From Janthinobacterium lividum PAMC 25724 (GTDB lineage: Bacteria > Pseudomonadota > Gammaproteobacteria > Burkholderiales > Burkholderiaceae_D), in contig AHHB01000032.1 in assembly GCA_000242815.2 (NCBI GenBank), positions 248,001 to 312,000 on the forward strand: 64,000 nucleotides of DNA, in the 5' to 3' direction. Numbering within the stretch: position 1 is the stretch's first letter; each line of letters starts with the position of its first letter. The notes beneath the pieces were generated by a model that had not been told where the DNA came from, did not search any database, and saw nothing but the letters and a program-made list of their open reading frames with translations. The translations under genes and the position numbers were made by a program. Positions 1 through 9,601 of the stretch are shown piece after piece.

Positions 1-930
1 GCGCAGGAATTGGTCGTGCGCGACAAGGTCGATTTCCTGGCAGGCTTTGGCTTGACGCCGGAAGCGCTGGCGGTTGCGCCGATTGCCGAGCAGGCCAAAA
101 AACCGATGATCATCATGAACGCGGCCACCTCAGCCATCACCAGCAAGTCCAACTATATCGCGCGCTTTTCCATGACTCTGCCGCAGATCTCGGCGCCGAT
201 GGCCACCTGGGCGGTCAAGAACAATATCAAAAAAGTGGTGACTCTGGTGGCCGATTACGGTCCCGGCATCGATGCCGAAGCTGCCTTCAAGAGCGAACTG
301 GTCAAGGGCGGAGGAACGGTGACCGAGGCGATCCGCGTACCGCTGCGCAATCCGGATTTTTCGCCCTACATCTTGCGTATCAAGGATGCCAAGCCAGACG
401 CGGTCTTCGTTTTCGTGCCTGCTGGCGAGCAGAGTATCGCATTCATGAAGGGCTACCGCGAACGTGGTCTGGCCGAAGCCGGCATCAAGGTTATCGCCAC
501 CGGCGACCTGACGGACGACCATGTGTTGCCAGCGATGGGTACGGCAACCCTGGGCGTGATTACTACCTTCCATTATTCGGCGGCGCACAAATCGCCGGAG
601 AACGCTGCATTCCTGAAGCATTTTGCCAGCACCAATCCAGGCGCGGGCAGGCCGAACTTCATGGCAGTTGGCGCCTACGACGGCATGGCCGCTATCTATG
701 AAGTGGTGCGCAAATTGAACGGCAAGATCGATGGTCCGCAGGCAATGGCCGTGCTAAAGGGCATGAAACTGAACAGCCCGCGCGGGCCGATCATGATCGA
801 TCCTGCAACGCGCGATATTGTACAAACCGTGTATGTGCGCAAGGTTGAACAAGTCGACGGCAATGTCTACAACGTGGAATTCGATCAATTTGCGAACCAA
901 AAAGATCCCGGCAAAGATCCCGGCAAGTAA
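1..930 (+). CDS. ABC transporter substrate-binding protein, branched-chain amino-acid type (5' end outside window)
   Basis: The reading frame is open from base 1, so the true start and any signal peptide lie upstream; 309 residues are visible. The protein matches the Peripla_BP_6/LivJ class of periplasmic receptors: alternating alpha/beta segments of the two-lobed fold, with hinge-type motifs such as AVGAYDGMAAIYEVV near residue 220. These proteins bind branched-chain amino acids, amides or aromatic acids and deliver them to a Liv-type ABC permease; the ligand cannot be told from sequence. No permease genes follow, since the next genes are convergent. The C-terminus ends in a duplicated KDPG unit made by a 12-bp direct repeat. 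Confidence 0.85.
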   Translation, partial: AQELVVRDKVDFLAGFGLTPEALAVAPIAEQAKKPMIIMNAATSAITSKSNYIARFSMTLPQISAPMATWAVKNNIKKVVTLVADYGPGIDAEAAFKSELVKGGGTVTEAIRVPLRNPDFSPYILRIKDAKPDAVFVFVPAGEQSIAFMKGYRERGLAEAGIKVIATGDLTDDHVLPAMGTATLGVITTFHYSAAHKSPENAAFLKHFASTNPGAGRPNFMAVGAYDGMAAIYEVVRKLNGKIDGPQAMAVLKGMKLNSPRGPIMIDPATRDIVQTVYVRKVEQVDGNVYNVEFDQFANQKDPGKDPGK

Positions 931-980
931 GCACTAAGCAGTTCGGATCAGCATTCGCCAACGCTTCGCTGTCGCAGCGC

Positions 981-1517
981 CTATTTCACGCGCTGCTTTT
1001 CCAGCTTGCGCGCCAGCGTGCGCCGGTGCATGCCCAGCCTTCTCGCCGTTTCCGAGATATTGAAATCCGTCTCGGCCAGCATTTCATGGATGCGTTCCCA
1101 TTCCAGGGTCTTGATGTTGCTGACGCGGTTCGACAGTTCAATATCGGCATTGCCGGCGACGTGGCCGAAGGCCGTCTCGATGTCGTCCGTATTCGATGGT
1201 TTTGCCAGGTACTGGCAGGCGCCCAGTTTGATGGCTTCGACGGCCGTGCCGATGCTGGCGTAGCCGGTCAGCACGACGATCAGCATTTCCGAGTCGTGCT
1301 GATGCAGCATCTGCACGCAAGCCAGGCCCGAAGTATTGCCATTGAGCTTCAAATCGACGACGGCGTAATCGGGGCAATGCTGTTCCAGCAAGGCACTCGC
1401 TTCATCGAAATTGGTGGCCAGGATGACCTCATAGCCGCGCCGCTCGAACGAGCGGCCCAGGGTGCGGGCAAATGCGGCATCGTCTTCGATGATGAGTAAC
1501 AGGCGCTCATCTTGCAT
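981..1517 (-). CDS. regA: Redox response regulator RegA/PrrA/ActR family
   Basis: This 178-residue response regulator has an N-terminal receiver (about residues 5-120) with the acidic pair EDD, phospho-acceptor Asp in VVDLKLNG and the conserved Lys in LAKPSN. A short linker leads to a Fis-type helix-turn-helix (NISETARRLGMHRRTLARKL). This compact layout and the C-terminal helices are typical of RegA/ActR, the regulator of oxidases and other redox-controlled genes. Its start overlaps the 3' end of regB by 11 bases, so the pair is translationally coupled. Position downstream of cyoABCD suggests it controls the oxidase genes, possibly including its own operon (inference). Confidence 0.9.
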   Translation of the reverse strand: MQDERLLLIIEDDAAFARTLGRSFERRGYEVILATNFDEASALLEQHCPDYAVVDLKLNGNTSGLACVQMLHQHDSEMLIVVLTGYASIGTAVEAIKLGACQYLAKPSNTDDIETAFGHVAGNADIELSNRVSNIKTLEWERIHEMLAETDFNISETARRLGMHRRTLARKLEKQRVK

Positions 1518-2856
1518 GGTGATCGCTTTCTTTTTCCAGTTTGATGGCCGCCAGCGGCAAGGCCAGGTGCACCAGCGCCCCGCCCTGCACCCGGTTGCGC
1601 GCCGTCACCGTACCGCCGAGGGTACGCGCAACATTGACCACCAGGAACAGGCCAAGTCCGCCGCCAGGCTTGCCCTTGCTGCTTTGATAAGGCTTGCCCA
1701 GATGCGTCAGCATCGATGGTTCGAAGCCGGGACCGGCGTCGGTAATCACCAGGTGCAATGAATCGGCTTCGCGCGTGGCTTCGAAGCGCAGCCAGTCGGG
1801 CGACGCTTCCAGCGCATTATCGAGCACATTGCAGATGGTTTGTTTCAGGGTCGAATCGAAGACCACGGGCACATCGTGCTCGATGCGGTTATCGTACTCG
1901 AACTGCTGGATCGGCCGGCTGCTGCGCCACTCGTCGACCAAGTCGTTGAGGAAGGTGTTGATCGTCGTTTTCACGGACGATTCGCCGCGCGCCTCGCCCG
2001 CCGAGAGCAAGATGCCGCTGACGATACTTTTGCAGCGCCGCAATTGTGCCTGCATTTCCGTGATTTCTTCCAGCAATTCGCTGTTCTTGCTCAGCTCCGG
2101 CATGCGGCGCCAGTCGCCGAGGATGACGGACAGGGTCGCCAGCGGCGTACCCAGTTCGTGCGCTGCGCCCGAGGCCAGCAAGCCCATGCGAATGATGTGT
2201 TCTTCTTCGGCCGCGCGCTGGCGCAAGTCGGCCACCTTGGCGTCGCCGGCGCGCTGGTTGCGGTTGATGCGCGTGATGAACACCACCAGCAAGGCGGCAT
2301 TCAAAATAAAACAGATCAGCAAGCCTTGCACGTACAAGCTGGAAAAACCGCGCTCGGGATCGATCGGCAAGATCAAGGGGCCGGGCAGCAAGGCCAGGCC
2401 GGCCAGGCACAGGCTGGTAATGGCCACCATGATCCAGGTCGACCACGCTTCGAGCAGCATGGCGCTGAGGAAGACTTGCAACAAATACAGGAAAGTAAAC
2501 GGGTTGCTGATACCGCCGCTCAGGTAAAGCTGGGCCGTCAGTATGGTGACGTCGACCAGCAAGGCGAGAAACAGCGCCGTATTGGAAACGGGCTGGCGTT
2601 CGTGCCAGCGCAGCAGGCTGGCTAAATTGAAAGCGATCAGGCAGGACAGCAATTCGAGCATGTAAGGCACAGGCAAGGCGATACCCAGCCCGAGGCCCAC
2701 GCCAACGATGGTACTGACCTGGCCGATCACGGCCAGCCAGCGCAGCTGTATCAGCAGTTTCATGTTCTGGTGGCCGGCCGGATGCTCCATCTCGGGGGCT
2801 ACCGCACCGCGCTCCAGTACTTCGCGATTGGGCAGGATCTCAATCCGGCCCGACAT
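1507..2856 (-). CDS. regB: Redox sensor histidine kinase RegB/PrrB family
   Basis: Counting from the ATG at 2856 gives 449 residues: about six membrane helices (residues 35-200), a dimerisation/phospho-acceptor segment with His233 in AAHELGTPLA, and a HATPase domain ending near 440 (GGGLGLFLVVNV). Residues 114-120 are GGISNPF, the GGxxNPF heptapeptide known from RegB as its ubiquinone-binding site. Cys275 (RRCKSIV) lies about 42 residues after the histidine, close to the position of the redox-active Cys of Rhodobacter RegB. An ATG at 2854-2856 with an AAGAAAG-like site upstream was preferred to the in-frame start at 2892. It still overlaps the SURF1 gene by 17 bases. Confidence 0.9.
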   Translation of the reverse strand: MSGRIEILPNREVLERGAVAPEMEHPAGHQNMKLLIQLRWLAVIGQVSTIVGVGLGLGIALPVPYMLELLSCLIAFNLASLLRWHERQPVSNTALFLALLVDVTILTAQLYLSGGISNPFTFLYLLQVFLSAMLLEAWSTWIMVAITSLCLAGLALLPGPLILPIDPERGFSSLYVQGLLICFILNAALLVVFITRINRNQRAGDAKVADLRQRAAEEEHIIRMGLLASGAAHELGTPLATLSVILGDWRRMPELSKNSELLEEITEMQAQLRRCKSIVSGILLSAGEARGESSVKTTINTFLNDLVDEWRSSRPIQQFEYDNRIEHDVPVVFDSTLKQTICNVLDNALEASPDWLRFEATREADSLHLVITDAGPGFEPSMLTHLGKPYQSSKGKPGGGLGLFLVVNVARTLGGTVTARNRVQGGALVHLALPLAAIKLEKESDHHAR

Positions 2857-3682
2857 GATCACTTTCTTGCTCTTTATCAAGGCTTTTCTCACGCGCGCGG
2901 CGGCGCCTACTCGCGCGCACCAACCACCAGCTGATGCCCGCTACCATCAAGGCCAGCGCAAACCATGTCAGGGCATACACGAGGTGGTTGTTGTGGAAGG
3001 AAATTACGGTCAGGCCGCCGACGGGAGCGTCACTGGCAGTTTCCGATTTTTCCTTCGCATCGACAAAGTAAGGCGCCACGTTGGTCAGCATGTGCGAAGC
3101 GCCGATGGCAGCCACATCGCGCGAATACCAGTGCTGCGTGGCAGGACTGTTTTCGCGCAGAAAACCGCCACCCGTTTCGCTGATGCGCAACAGGCCATCG
3201 ACGTGAACGATGCCGGCCGGCGTGCTGGCGGCGATGCTTGCGCGTTTCGCCACGAAGCCGCGGTTGACCAGCACAGTGCTGCCATCGGCCAGGCGCAAGG
3301 GCGTCACCAGCCAATAGCCGCTGCCCAGTGCGGTCGTGGCCTGCACCAGGGTGTTGAAAATGGGGAGATAAGTACCGGAGAGTCGCACGTGGCGGTATTC
3401 ATCGGTTTGTGGCGTAATGCTGGCCCAGGCTGCAGGTCCAGGTGCGTCCGTTGCGGGTGCATGTACGCGTTGTTCGACGCGCTCGATCAGGTCAAGCTTC
3501 CAGAACAGACGCTTGACTTGCCAGGTGCCCAAGGCACAGAAACCGGCAAAAATGATCCCCGCAAGTATGGCCAGTGCAATGCTTGAATAATGCACAGCCA
3601 TGCCGCGTGGGCCTGGCGCGGCATCTTGCGATGCAGCGCCAGGGGCGCGCCCGGTGTTGCTTGGGCGCGGTTGACTCATCAT
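2840..3682 (-). CDS. SURF1-family cytochrome oxidase assembly protein
   Basis: This 280-residue protein has the SURF1 layout: a hydrophobic helix near residues 33-53 followed by the GTWQVKRLFWK signature, a periplasmic middle domain, the VNRGFVAK motif, and a second helix near residues 235-255. SURF1 proteins aid haem insertion or assembly of haem-copper oxidases. Here the gene is inside the bo3 quinol oxidase operon, with its start codon overlapping the cyoD stop (ATGA-type junction), so the likely client is the Cyo complex (inference). The N-terminus ([11 protein letters not shown]...) offers two adjacent ATGs; the first is reported. Confidence 0.88.
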   Translation of the reverse strand: MMSQPRPSNTGRAPGAASQDAAPGPRGMAVHYSSIALAILAGIIFAGFCALGTWQVKRLFWKLDLIERVEQRVHAPATDAPGPAAWASITPQTDEYRHVRLSGTYLPIFNTLVQATTALGSGYWLVTPLRLADGSTVLVNRGFVAKRASIAASTPAGIVHVDGLLRISETGGGFLRENSPATQHWYSRDVAAIGASHMLTNVAPYFVDAKEKSETASDAPVGGLTVISFHNNHLVYALTWFALALMVAGISWWLVRASRRRRAREKSLDKEQESDHVGPD

Positions 3683-4065
3683 GGAGCCGTTTTCGTATGC
3701 ATGTACTCAGGCATCAGATCGGGCATCATGTTGTGGTTCATGTGGTACATGACCCACACTGAACCAGCCATGGCAATGACCACCATCATGATGGTGAAGA
3801 TCAGCGCCATCATGTTCCAGCCGCCTTCGGACTTGGTGTTCATGTGCAGGAAGTACACCATGTGCACCACCACTTGAACCGCTGCGAACGCCAGCAGGAC
3901 CAGGCCCATGGTACTCGAGTCGGTGATGACTTTCGTCATTACCAGCCAGAACGGAATGGCTGTCAGGATCACCGACAGGATGAAGCCGATAGTGTAGCTT
4001 TTCAGGCTGCCATGATCGTGTTGGTCATGGTGTTGGCTATCGCCGTGTGTGTGGTGGTCGCTCAT
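3679..4065 (-). CDS. cyoD: Cytochrome bo3 quinol oxidase subunit IV
   Basis: The 128-residue protein has three membrane helices and a cytoplasmic N-terminus rich in histidine (7 His in the first 18 residues), as is usual in CyoD. The start was placed at the ATG of 4063-4065 because it overlaps the cyoC stop in an ATGA junction. The longer frame upstream only runs inside cyoC. CyoD is the small non-catalytic subunit needed for stable assembly of the CuB centre of the quinol oxidase. Downstream, the SURF1 start overlaps its stop codon. Confidence 0.93.
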   Translation of the reverse strand: MSDHHTHGDSQHHDQHDHGSLKSYTIGFILSVILTAIPFWLVMTKVITDSSTMGLVLLAFAAVQVVVHMVYFLHMNTKSEGGWNMMALIFTIMMVVIAMAGSVWVMYHMNHNMMPDLMPEYMHTKTAP

Positions 4066-4700
4066 GGCAGCACTCCCATCAGATAGACAAAGGTGAAGAC
4101 GCCAATCCAGATGACGTCCAGGAAGTGCCAGAACAGCGACAAGCACATCATGCGACGGCCGTTTTCCGGGGTCAGGCCGTGCTTGTTCAACTGGAACATC
4201 AAGGTCACGAGCCAGATCACGCCGAACGTCACGTGCAAGCCGTGCGTACCGACCAGCGCGAAGAACGACGACAGGAACGCGCTGCGCTGCGGACCGGCAC
4301 CTTCGTGGATCAGATGAACGAATTCATATATTTCCAGCGACAGGAAGGCCAGGCCGAACAGGCCCGTGATGCCCAGCCAGACCAGGGTGCTGCGCAATTG
4401 CTTGCGCTGCATGGCCAGCATGGCGAAGCCGTAGGTGATCGACGACAGCAACAGCATGGCTGTGTTGACGGCCACCAGCGGCAGGTCGAACAGCGCGGCG
4501 CCCGTCGGGCCGTCCGCGTAGTTGCGGCCCACCACGGCGTACGTGGCGAACAGACAGGCGAAGATCAGGCAATCGCTCATCAGGTAGAGCCAGAAACCGA
4601 GCAAGCTGCCGTTTTCCGGGTGGTGCTCGCGCACAAAGTAGCTGCGCGTGCTTGGTGCGGCGCCAGCGGCGCCGGTGTTATGGGCGATGGTATCAGACAT
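4062..4700 (-). CDS. cyoC: Cytochrome bo3 quinol oxidase subunit III
   Basis: This 212-residue protein has five predicted membrane helices and the family features of haem-copper oxidase subunit [22 protein letters not shown] near the N-terminus, [16 protein letters not shown] in the middle, and [10 protein letters not shown] followed by the C-terminal WHFLDVIWI. Five helices instead of seven is the quinol oxidase CyoC form. The start overlaps the 3' end of cyoB by 8 bases and the stop overlaps cyoD, so translation of the three is coupled. Confidence 0.95.
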   Translation of the reverse strand: MSDTIAHNTGAAGAAPSTRSYFVREHHPENGSLLGFWLYLMSDCLIFACLFATYAVVGRNYADGPTGAALFDLPLVAVNTAMLLLSSITYGFAMLAMQRKQLRSTLVWLGITGLFGLAFLSLEIYEFVHLIHEGAGPQRSAFLSSFFALVGTHGLHVTFGVIWLVTLMFQLNKHGLTPENGRRMMCLSLFWHFLDVIWIGVFTFVYLMGVLP

Positions 4701-6696
4701 GGCTGCTCAGCAATTTAGTATAAGCGTCTTCAGTACGAATCACTTCTTCCACAGGAATGTAGTAATCGCGCTTGTAGTTAAAGGTATGGACGATGATGGC
4801 GATCAGCATGATCATGAAGCTGATGCCGGCGACGAGCCACATCTGCCAGATCAGGCAAAAGCCAACCGCTGCGCTCAGTGCGGCGATCGCGAAACCAGCC
4901 CAGGTATTCTTCGGCATGTGAATCTTCATGAAACCGGACGTCGGACGCTGGTACGCATGTTTTTTCATGTCAGTCCATGCATCGAGTTCGTGCACTTGGG
5001 GCGTGAAGGCGAAGTTGTAGTCTGGCGGTGGCGACGACGTCGACCATTCCAGCGTACGACCACCCCATGGATCACCGGTCACGTCGCGCAGGGCGTGACG
5101 ATTGCGGTAGCTGACGACGAACTGGATCAGCATCGAGCCGATGCCCAGTGCGATCGAGACGGCGCCAAACCAGGCGATGATGGTCCAGATTTGCAGCGAC
5201 GGATCTTCAAAGTGGTTGACACGACGGGTCACGCCCATCAGGCCCAACACATACAGCGGCATGAAGGCCAGGTAGAAGCCGACCAACCAGAACCAGAACG
5301 AGCATTTGCCCCAGAAGGTGTCGAGCTTGTAACCGAAGGCTTTCGGGAACCAGTAGTTAATTGCAGCAAATACACCGAAGACCACGCCGCCGATAATCAC
5401 GTTATGGAAGTGGGCAATCAGGAACAGGCTGTTATGCAACACAAAGTCCGCTGGTGGTACGGCCAGCAGCACGCCGGTCATGCCGCCGATGGTGAAGGTG
5501 ACCATGAAGCCGATCGTCCACAACATTGGCAGTTCGAAGCGGATACGGCCGCGGTACATGGTAAACAACCAGTTGAAGATCTTCGCGCCCGTCGGGATCG
5601 AGATAATCATCGTCGTGATGCCGAAGAAGGAATTGACGCTGGCGCCCGAACCCATGGTGAAGAAGTGATGCAGCCATACCAGGTACGACAGAATCATGAT
5701 GACGCAGGTGGCGTACACCATCGAGGCGTAGCCGAACAGGCGCTTGCTGCTGAACGTGGCGACGACTTCCGAGAACACGCCGAACAGCGGCAGAATCAGA
5801 ATGTAGACCTCTGGGTGACCCCAGATCCAGATCAGGTTGACGTACATCATGGCGTTGCCGCCCAACTCCGTCGTGAAGAAGTTAAAGCCGGCAGCGCGGT
5901 CCAGCGACAACATGGCCAGAACCGCCGTCAGTACCGGGAAAGCGGCGACGATCAGGATGTTGGTGCACAAGGCGGTCCAGGTAAAGACTGGCATTTTCAT
6001 CCAGGTCATGCCTGGCGCGCGCATCTTGACGATGGTGGCGATCAGGTTGACACCGGACAATAGCGTGCCGACCCCGGCAATTTGCAAGGACCAGATGTAA
6101 TAGTCTACCCCCACGTCCGGACTGCCGACGATGCCCGACAGCGGTGGATACGCCAGCCAGCCCGTGCGGGCGAATTCGCCGACGAACAGCGAGGCCATGA
6201 CCAGGGCGGCGCCCATGGCAGTCATCCAGAAGCTGAAGTTGTTGAGGAATGGGAAAGCCACGTCGCGCGCGCCGATTTGCAGCGGCACGACGTAGTTCAT
6301 CAGACCCGTCACAAAAGGCATCGCGACGAAGAAAATCATGATCACGCCGTGGGCGGTGAAGATCTGGTCGTAATGATCGGGTGGCAGGAAGCCGGCATTG
6401 TCGCCAAAGGCGATTGCCTGCTGGGTGCGCATCATCAGTGCATCGGCAAAGCCGCGCAGCAGCATGACCAGGCCCAGGATCATATACATGATACCGATTT
6501 TTTTATGGTCGATACTGGTGATCCAGTCGCGCCACAGGGGAGCCCAGAGGCGGAAATACGTCAGTGCCGCAACGAGTGCGATACCGCCCAGGCCAACCAT
6601 TGCAAAGGTCGCCAGCAGGATAGGCTCGTGAAATGGAATTGCATCCCAAGTCAGACGGCCGAAGATAAGCTTCGTCAGATCAATATGGTCTAGCAT
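4693..6696 (-). CDS. cyoB: Cytochrome bo3 quinol oxidase subunit I (catalytic, haem b/o3-CuB)
   Basis: The 667-residue catalytic subunit carries the haem-copper signatures: [10 protein letters not shown] (low-spin haem ligand His), [14 protein letters not shown] (CuB His and the cross-linking Tyr), WLHHFFTMG (CuB His-His) and HFHNVIIGG (haem ligands). The length matches E. coli CyoB (663). The start was set at the ATG at 6694-6696 ([20 protein letters not shown]...), preceded by a GAGAG site; in-frame codons upstream have no family match. The enzyme oxidises ubiquinol, reduces O2 to water and pumps protons across the inner membrane. Confidence 0.97.
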   Translation of the reverse strand: MLDHIDLTKLIFGRLTWDAIPFHEPILLATFAMVGLGGIALVAALTYFRLWAPLWRDWITSIDHKKIGIMYMILGLVMLLRGFADALMMRTQQAIAFGDNAGFLPPDHYDQIFTAHGVIMIFFVAMPFVTGLMNYVVPLQIGARDVAFPFLNNFSFWMTAMGAALVMASLFVGEFARTGWLAYPPLSGIVGSPDVGVDYYIWSLQIAGVGTLLSGVNLIATIVKMRAPGMTWMKMPVFTWTALCTNILIVAAFPVLTAVLAMLSLDRAAGFNFFTTELGGNAMMYVNLIWIWGHPEVYILILPLFGVFSEVVATFSSKRLFGYASMVYATCVIMILSYLVWLHHFFTMGSGASVNSFFGITTMIISIPTGAKIFNWLFTMYRGRIRFELPMLWTIGFMVTFTIGGMTGVLLAVPPADFVLHNSLFLIAHFHNVIIGGVVFGVFAAINYWFPKAFGYKLDTFWGKCSFWFWLVGFYLAFMPLYVLGLMGVTRRVNHFEDPSLQIWTIIAWFGAVSIALGIGSMLIQFVVSYRNRHALRDVTGDPWGGRTLEWSTSSPPPDYNFAFTPQVHELDAWTDMKKHAYQRPTSGFMKIHMPKNTWAGFAIAALSAAVGFCLIWQMWLVAGISFMIMLIAIIVHTFNYKRDYYIPVEEVIRTEDAYTKLLSSHV

Positions 6697-6780
6697 TGTT
6701 ACTCTCAGAGAAAAAAGGGAGGCGCCTGGCAAACGGCGCCAATATCTACAACGCAATGCGCTGCGGGATTCATGCAGTCG

Positions 6781-7764
6781 TTACTTGGCTTGAACACCCT
6801 TTTCAACTACTACATCGCTAGCGACTACTGCCGTTACGGCCGCTACCGGGCTATTTGCCATCGTCAATTTATATGGTTCGACCGGCGTTACACATAGGGC
6901 GTCGGACACGATGGTACGGTTCAAAATTGCCTTATACAGATCGCTAGGTACGGCGCTAAAACGACGTACCGGGTCGCGTTCGCTTGGCTGGGCCAGCGAC
7001 AGGTAGTCGTCGCGGTTCAGCGCGCCGCCACCGGCACGTGCCGATGCCACCCATTTGTCGAAGTCTGCATCATTCACGCCGTGGAACTTGAAGTGCATGC
7101 CCGAGAAACCGGCACCACTGTAGTTCGCCGAGAAACCCTTGAATACGCCAGGCTTGTTGATGACGGCATTCAATTGCGTTTCCATGCCCGGCATGGCATA
7201 GATCTGACCTGCCAGTGCGGGGATAAAGAACGAGTTCATGACGGACGAGGCGGTGATCTTGAAGCGGATCGGACGATCGACGGGTGCATACAGTTCATTC
7301 ACGGAAGCGATGCCTTGCTCGGGATAAATGAACAGCCATTTCCAGTCCAGCGCCACCACTTCGACGATCATCGGCTTGTGGCTGGCAGGAATCGGGCGAT
7401 TGGCGTCGATACGGCTCAGTGGGCGATAAGGATCGAGGGTGTGGGTACTGATCCAGGTCAGCAGGCCCAGCACGATAATGATCAGCAGGGGCGCGCCCCA
7501 GATGATCAGCTCGAGGCGAGTCGAGTGGTCCCAGTCCGGCTCGTATTTGGCCGCGGTATTGTTTTTTCTATAGCGCCATGCGAAAAGCAGGGTCAGGGCG
7601 ATTACCGGAACGATAATCAACAGCATCAGCAATGTCGAGATGACAATCAGATTGCCTTGCTGAACTGCGATGTCACCGGACGGGTTCAGTACCACCGTAT
7701 TGCAACCAGCCAACAATGCGAGAGGTAAGAGAGGCAGTCCGCGACTAACTTTTAATGAAAACAT
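6781..7764 (-). CDS. cyoA: Cytochrome bo3 quinol oxidase subunit II (lipoprotein)
   Basis: With the ATG at 7762-7764 the protein has 327 residues and begins with a lipoprotein signal peptide ending in LLAGC (lipid-modified Cys near residue 20), as in E. coli CyoA. Two membrane helices (about residues 40-65 and 80-105) precede the periplasmic cupredoxin-like domain. That domain lacks the CuA Cys ligands and contains ALDWKWLFIYPEQGIASVNE, which marks a quinol rather than cytochrome c oxidase. The much longer upstream frame extends through the promoter region and was rejected. First gene of the cyoABCD-SURF1-regBA operon, 84 bases before cyoB. Confidence 0.95.
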   Translation of the reverse strand: MFSLKVSRGLPLLPLALLAGCNTVVLNPSGDIAVQQGNLIVISTLLMLLIIVPVIALTLLFAWRYRKNNTAAKYEPDWDHSTRLELIIWGAPLLIIIVLGLLTWISTHTLDPYRPLSRIDANRPIPASHKPMIVEVVALDWKWLFIYPEQGIASVNELYAPVDRPIRFKITASSVMNSFFIPALAGQIYAMPGMETQLNAVINKPGVFKGFSANYSGAGFSGMHFKFHGVNDADFDKWVASARAGGGALNRDDYLSLAQPSERDPVRRFSAVPSDLYKAILNRTIVSDALCVTPVEPYKLTMANSPVAAVTAVVASDVVVEKGVQAK

Positions 7765-7798
7765 CAGGAAAGTCCAGTACAGGGGATGAAGATATGTT

Positions 7799-7827
7799 AC
7801 TGTATTCTCACTGGAACGCGTTGGCAA
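7799..7827 (-). promoter_or_regulatory. Predicted sigma70-type promoter of the cyo operon
   Basis: On the minus strand TTGCCA (7827-7822) and TACAGT (7804-7799) are separated by exactly 17 bases, a good match to TTGACA/TATAAT. Transcription would begin near 7792, leaving a leader of about 28 bases before the cyoA ATG. It sits in the divergent gap between cyoA and the MFS gene. This is a pattern-based prediction only. Confidence 0.5.
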
Positions 7828-7981
7828 TTGGACGTTTTGTCCTACCCCCTTGCTCGGACTTTTGATAGGTATTTGCGGACTTTTCCTACAACTATCTATC
7901 ACATAGTCCTACTCCGGGCGTGAGACACCTGGAGTATGTTACGCGTTGGCCTAAGTCGAAACTATATTGGAGACGATCATC

Positions 7982-9328
7982 ATGTCCAGCACACACATAC
8001 ACAGCGGGAATGTACCCGCCGACTCCTCCCCGCACTCCCCGCACAATGCCAGCGGGAAAGCCACGGGCGACTCACATATCGACCCCGGTGAGATCGCCGT
8101 CGGCGTGATCATCGGCCGCGCTTCCGAATACTTTGACTTCTTCGTCTACGCCATTGCCTCGGTGCTAGTGTTTCCGCGCGTCTTCTTTCCGTTTGAAGAA
8201 CGCCTCGAGGGCACATTATATGCCTTCCTGATTTTCTCGTTTGCCTTCATCGCCCGGCCGTTCGGCACCCTGATCTTCATGGAGATTCAGCGCCGCATGG
8301 GACGCAGCGCCAAGCTGACGCTGGCGCTCTTCCTGCTGGGCGTGTCGACGGCCGGCATCGCCTTCCTGCCGACCTATGCCCACCTGGGCTTTGCTGCCAT
8401 TATCTGGCTGTCCGTGCTACGTATCGGCCAGGGCGTGGCGCTCGGTGGTTCGTGGGACGGCCTGCCATCGCTGCTGGCCCTGAATGCGCCAGAAAACAAG
8501 CGCGGCTGGTACGCCATGCTGGGCCAACTGGGCGCACCCTTCGGCTTCCTGATCGCCGCCGGCTTGTTCTGCTTCATGTTGGTCAACCTGAGCGATGAAG
8601 ACTTCCTCGACTGGGGTTGGCGCTATCCTTTCTATGTGGCTTTCGCGATCAACGTCGTCGCCCTGTTTGCCCGCCTGCGCCTGGTGTCGACGCCAGAATA
8701 TGCACGCCTGCTCGATGAACGCGAACTGCAACCGGTGAGCATACTTGAAATGAGCCGCGGCCAGGGCCGTAACGTGCTGATCGGCGCCCTGGCAGCGCTG
8801 GCCAGCTACGCCCTGTTCCACCTGGTCACCGTGTTCCCATTGTCCTGGATTTCCGTCTACCAGACGCGTTCGGCCTCGGACTTCCTGCAAGTGCAAATGC
8901 TGGGCGCCGTGCTGGCCGCCATCGGCGTGGTGATCTCCGGCTTGCTGGCCGATAGAGTGGGCCGTCGCACGACCCTGGCCGTGCTGGCCGTGCTGATCGC
9001 TATCTTCAGCGCATTCGTGCCGACCCTGATGGGCGGTGGCAATGCCGGCCAGGACGTGTTCATCCTGGTCGGCTTCAGCCTGCTGGGCTTGTCCTACGGC
9101 CAGGCAGCGGGCGCCGTGACGGCCAACTTCCCTGCCCGCTTCCGCTACACGGGCGCGGCCCTGACATCCGATCTGGCCTGGCTGGTCGGTGCCGGCTTCG
9201 CCCCGCTGGTGGCGCTGGGCCTGTCGGCCAACTTCGGCCTGGCCTATGTCAGCTTCTACCTGCTGTCGGGCGCCGTCGCCTCGCTCGCTGCCCTGAGCCT
9301 GAACCGGGCGCTGGAAATTCGCGACTGA
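7982..9328 (+). CDS. MFS transporter, metabolite:H+ symporter (MHS/ProP-ShiA-like) family
   Basis: This 448-residue protein has about twelve membrane helices. Features of the metabolite/H+ symporter group are visible: RASEYFDFFVYA at the first helix, FIARPFGTLIF in helix 2-3, and the loop motif ADRVGRRTT between helices 8 and 9. The first ~38 residues are hydrophilic and rich in His, Ser and Pro. The ATG at 7982 was chosen because GGAGA lies 9 bases upstream; an in-frame TTG at 7967 lacks this. The substrate is probably a carboxylate or other small metabolite but cannot be named. Monocistronic: a strong terminator follows. Confidence 0.85.
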   Translation: MSSTHIHSGNVPADSSPHSPHNASGKATGDSHIDPGEIAVGVIIGRASEYFDFFVYAIASVLVFPRVFFPFEERLEGTLYAFLIFSFAFIARPFGTLIFMEIQRRMGRSAKLTLALFLLGVSTAGIAFLPTYAHLGFAAIIWLSVLRIGQGVALGGSWDGLPSLLALNAPENKRGWYAMLGQLGAPFGFLIAAGLFCFMLVNLSDEDFLDWGWRYPFYVAFAINVVALFARLRLVSTPEYARLLDERELQPVSILEMSRGQGRNVLIGALAALASYALFHLVTVFPLSWISVYQTRSASDFLQVQMLGAVLAAIGVVISGLLADRVGRRTTLAVLAVLIAIFSAFVPTLMGGGNAGQDVFILVGFSLLGLSYGQAAGAVTANFPARFRYTGAALTSDLAWLVGAGFAPLVALGLSANFGLAYVSFYLLSGAVASLAALSLNRALEIRD

Positions 9329-9358
9329 TACCCGTCGCTGCAGCAGTTGCAAGCACAC

Positions 9359-9386
9359 AGCGCCGGATTCGTCCGGCGCTTTTTTT
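9359..9386 (+). terminator. Rho-independent terminator after the MFS gene
   Basis: A perfect 9-bp stem AGCGCCGGA/TCCGGCGCT with the stable tetraloop TTCG is followed by a run of T residues. It lies 30 bases after the MFS stop codon. Confidence 0.93.
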
Positions 9387-9601
9387 GTACCAGAGCGCTC
9401 ACGGCTATGCTTGCTCTGTTTCGGCAGGGGTTAGTCATGTTTCACATTTCAACTGTACGCTAGCGCACTTTGCAACGCCTTGCAGCGCCTTGCGAGCAGG
9501 CGATCCAGCGCCAGGCTGTTATGCTGGCGCACGCTTTGTTTGAACGCCAGAAAAATTGCTTTTCAATTAAAATTGCTTTTCGCGCCAGCCTTAAGCCTTA
9601 T

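Noticed and set aside
4648-6063. Long plus-strand frame opposite cyoB
   Set aside because: It is antisense to a certain gene, rich in His, Asp and Gln as expected for a mirrored high-GC gene, and has no recognisable domain.
7828-7981. FNR-type box in the cyoA/MFS gap
   Set aside because: I searched for TTGAT-N4-ATCAA-like dyads and found none convincing.
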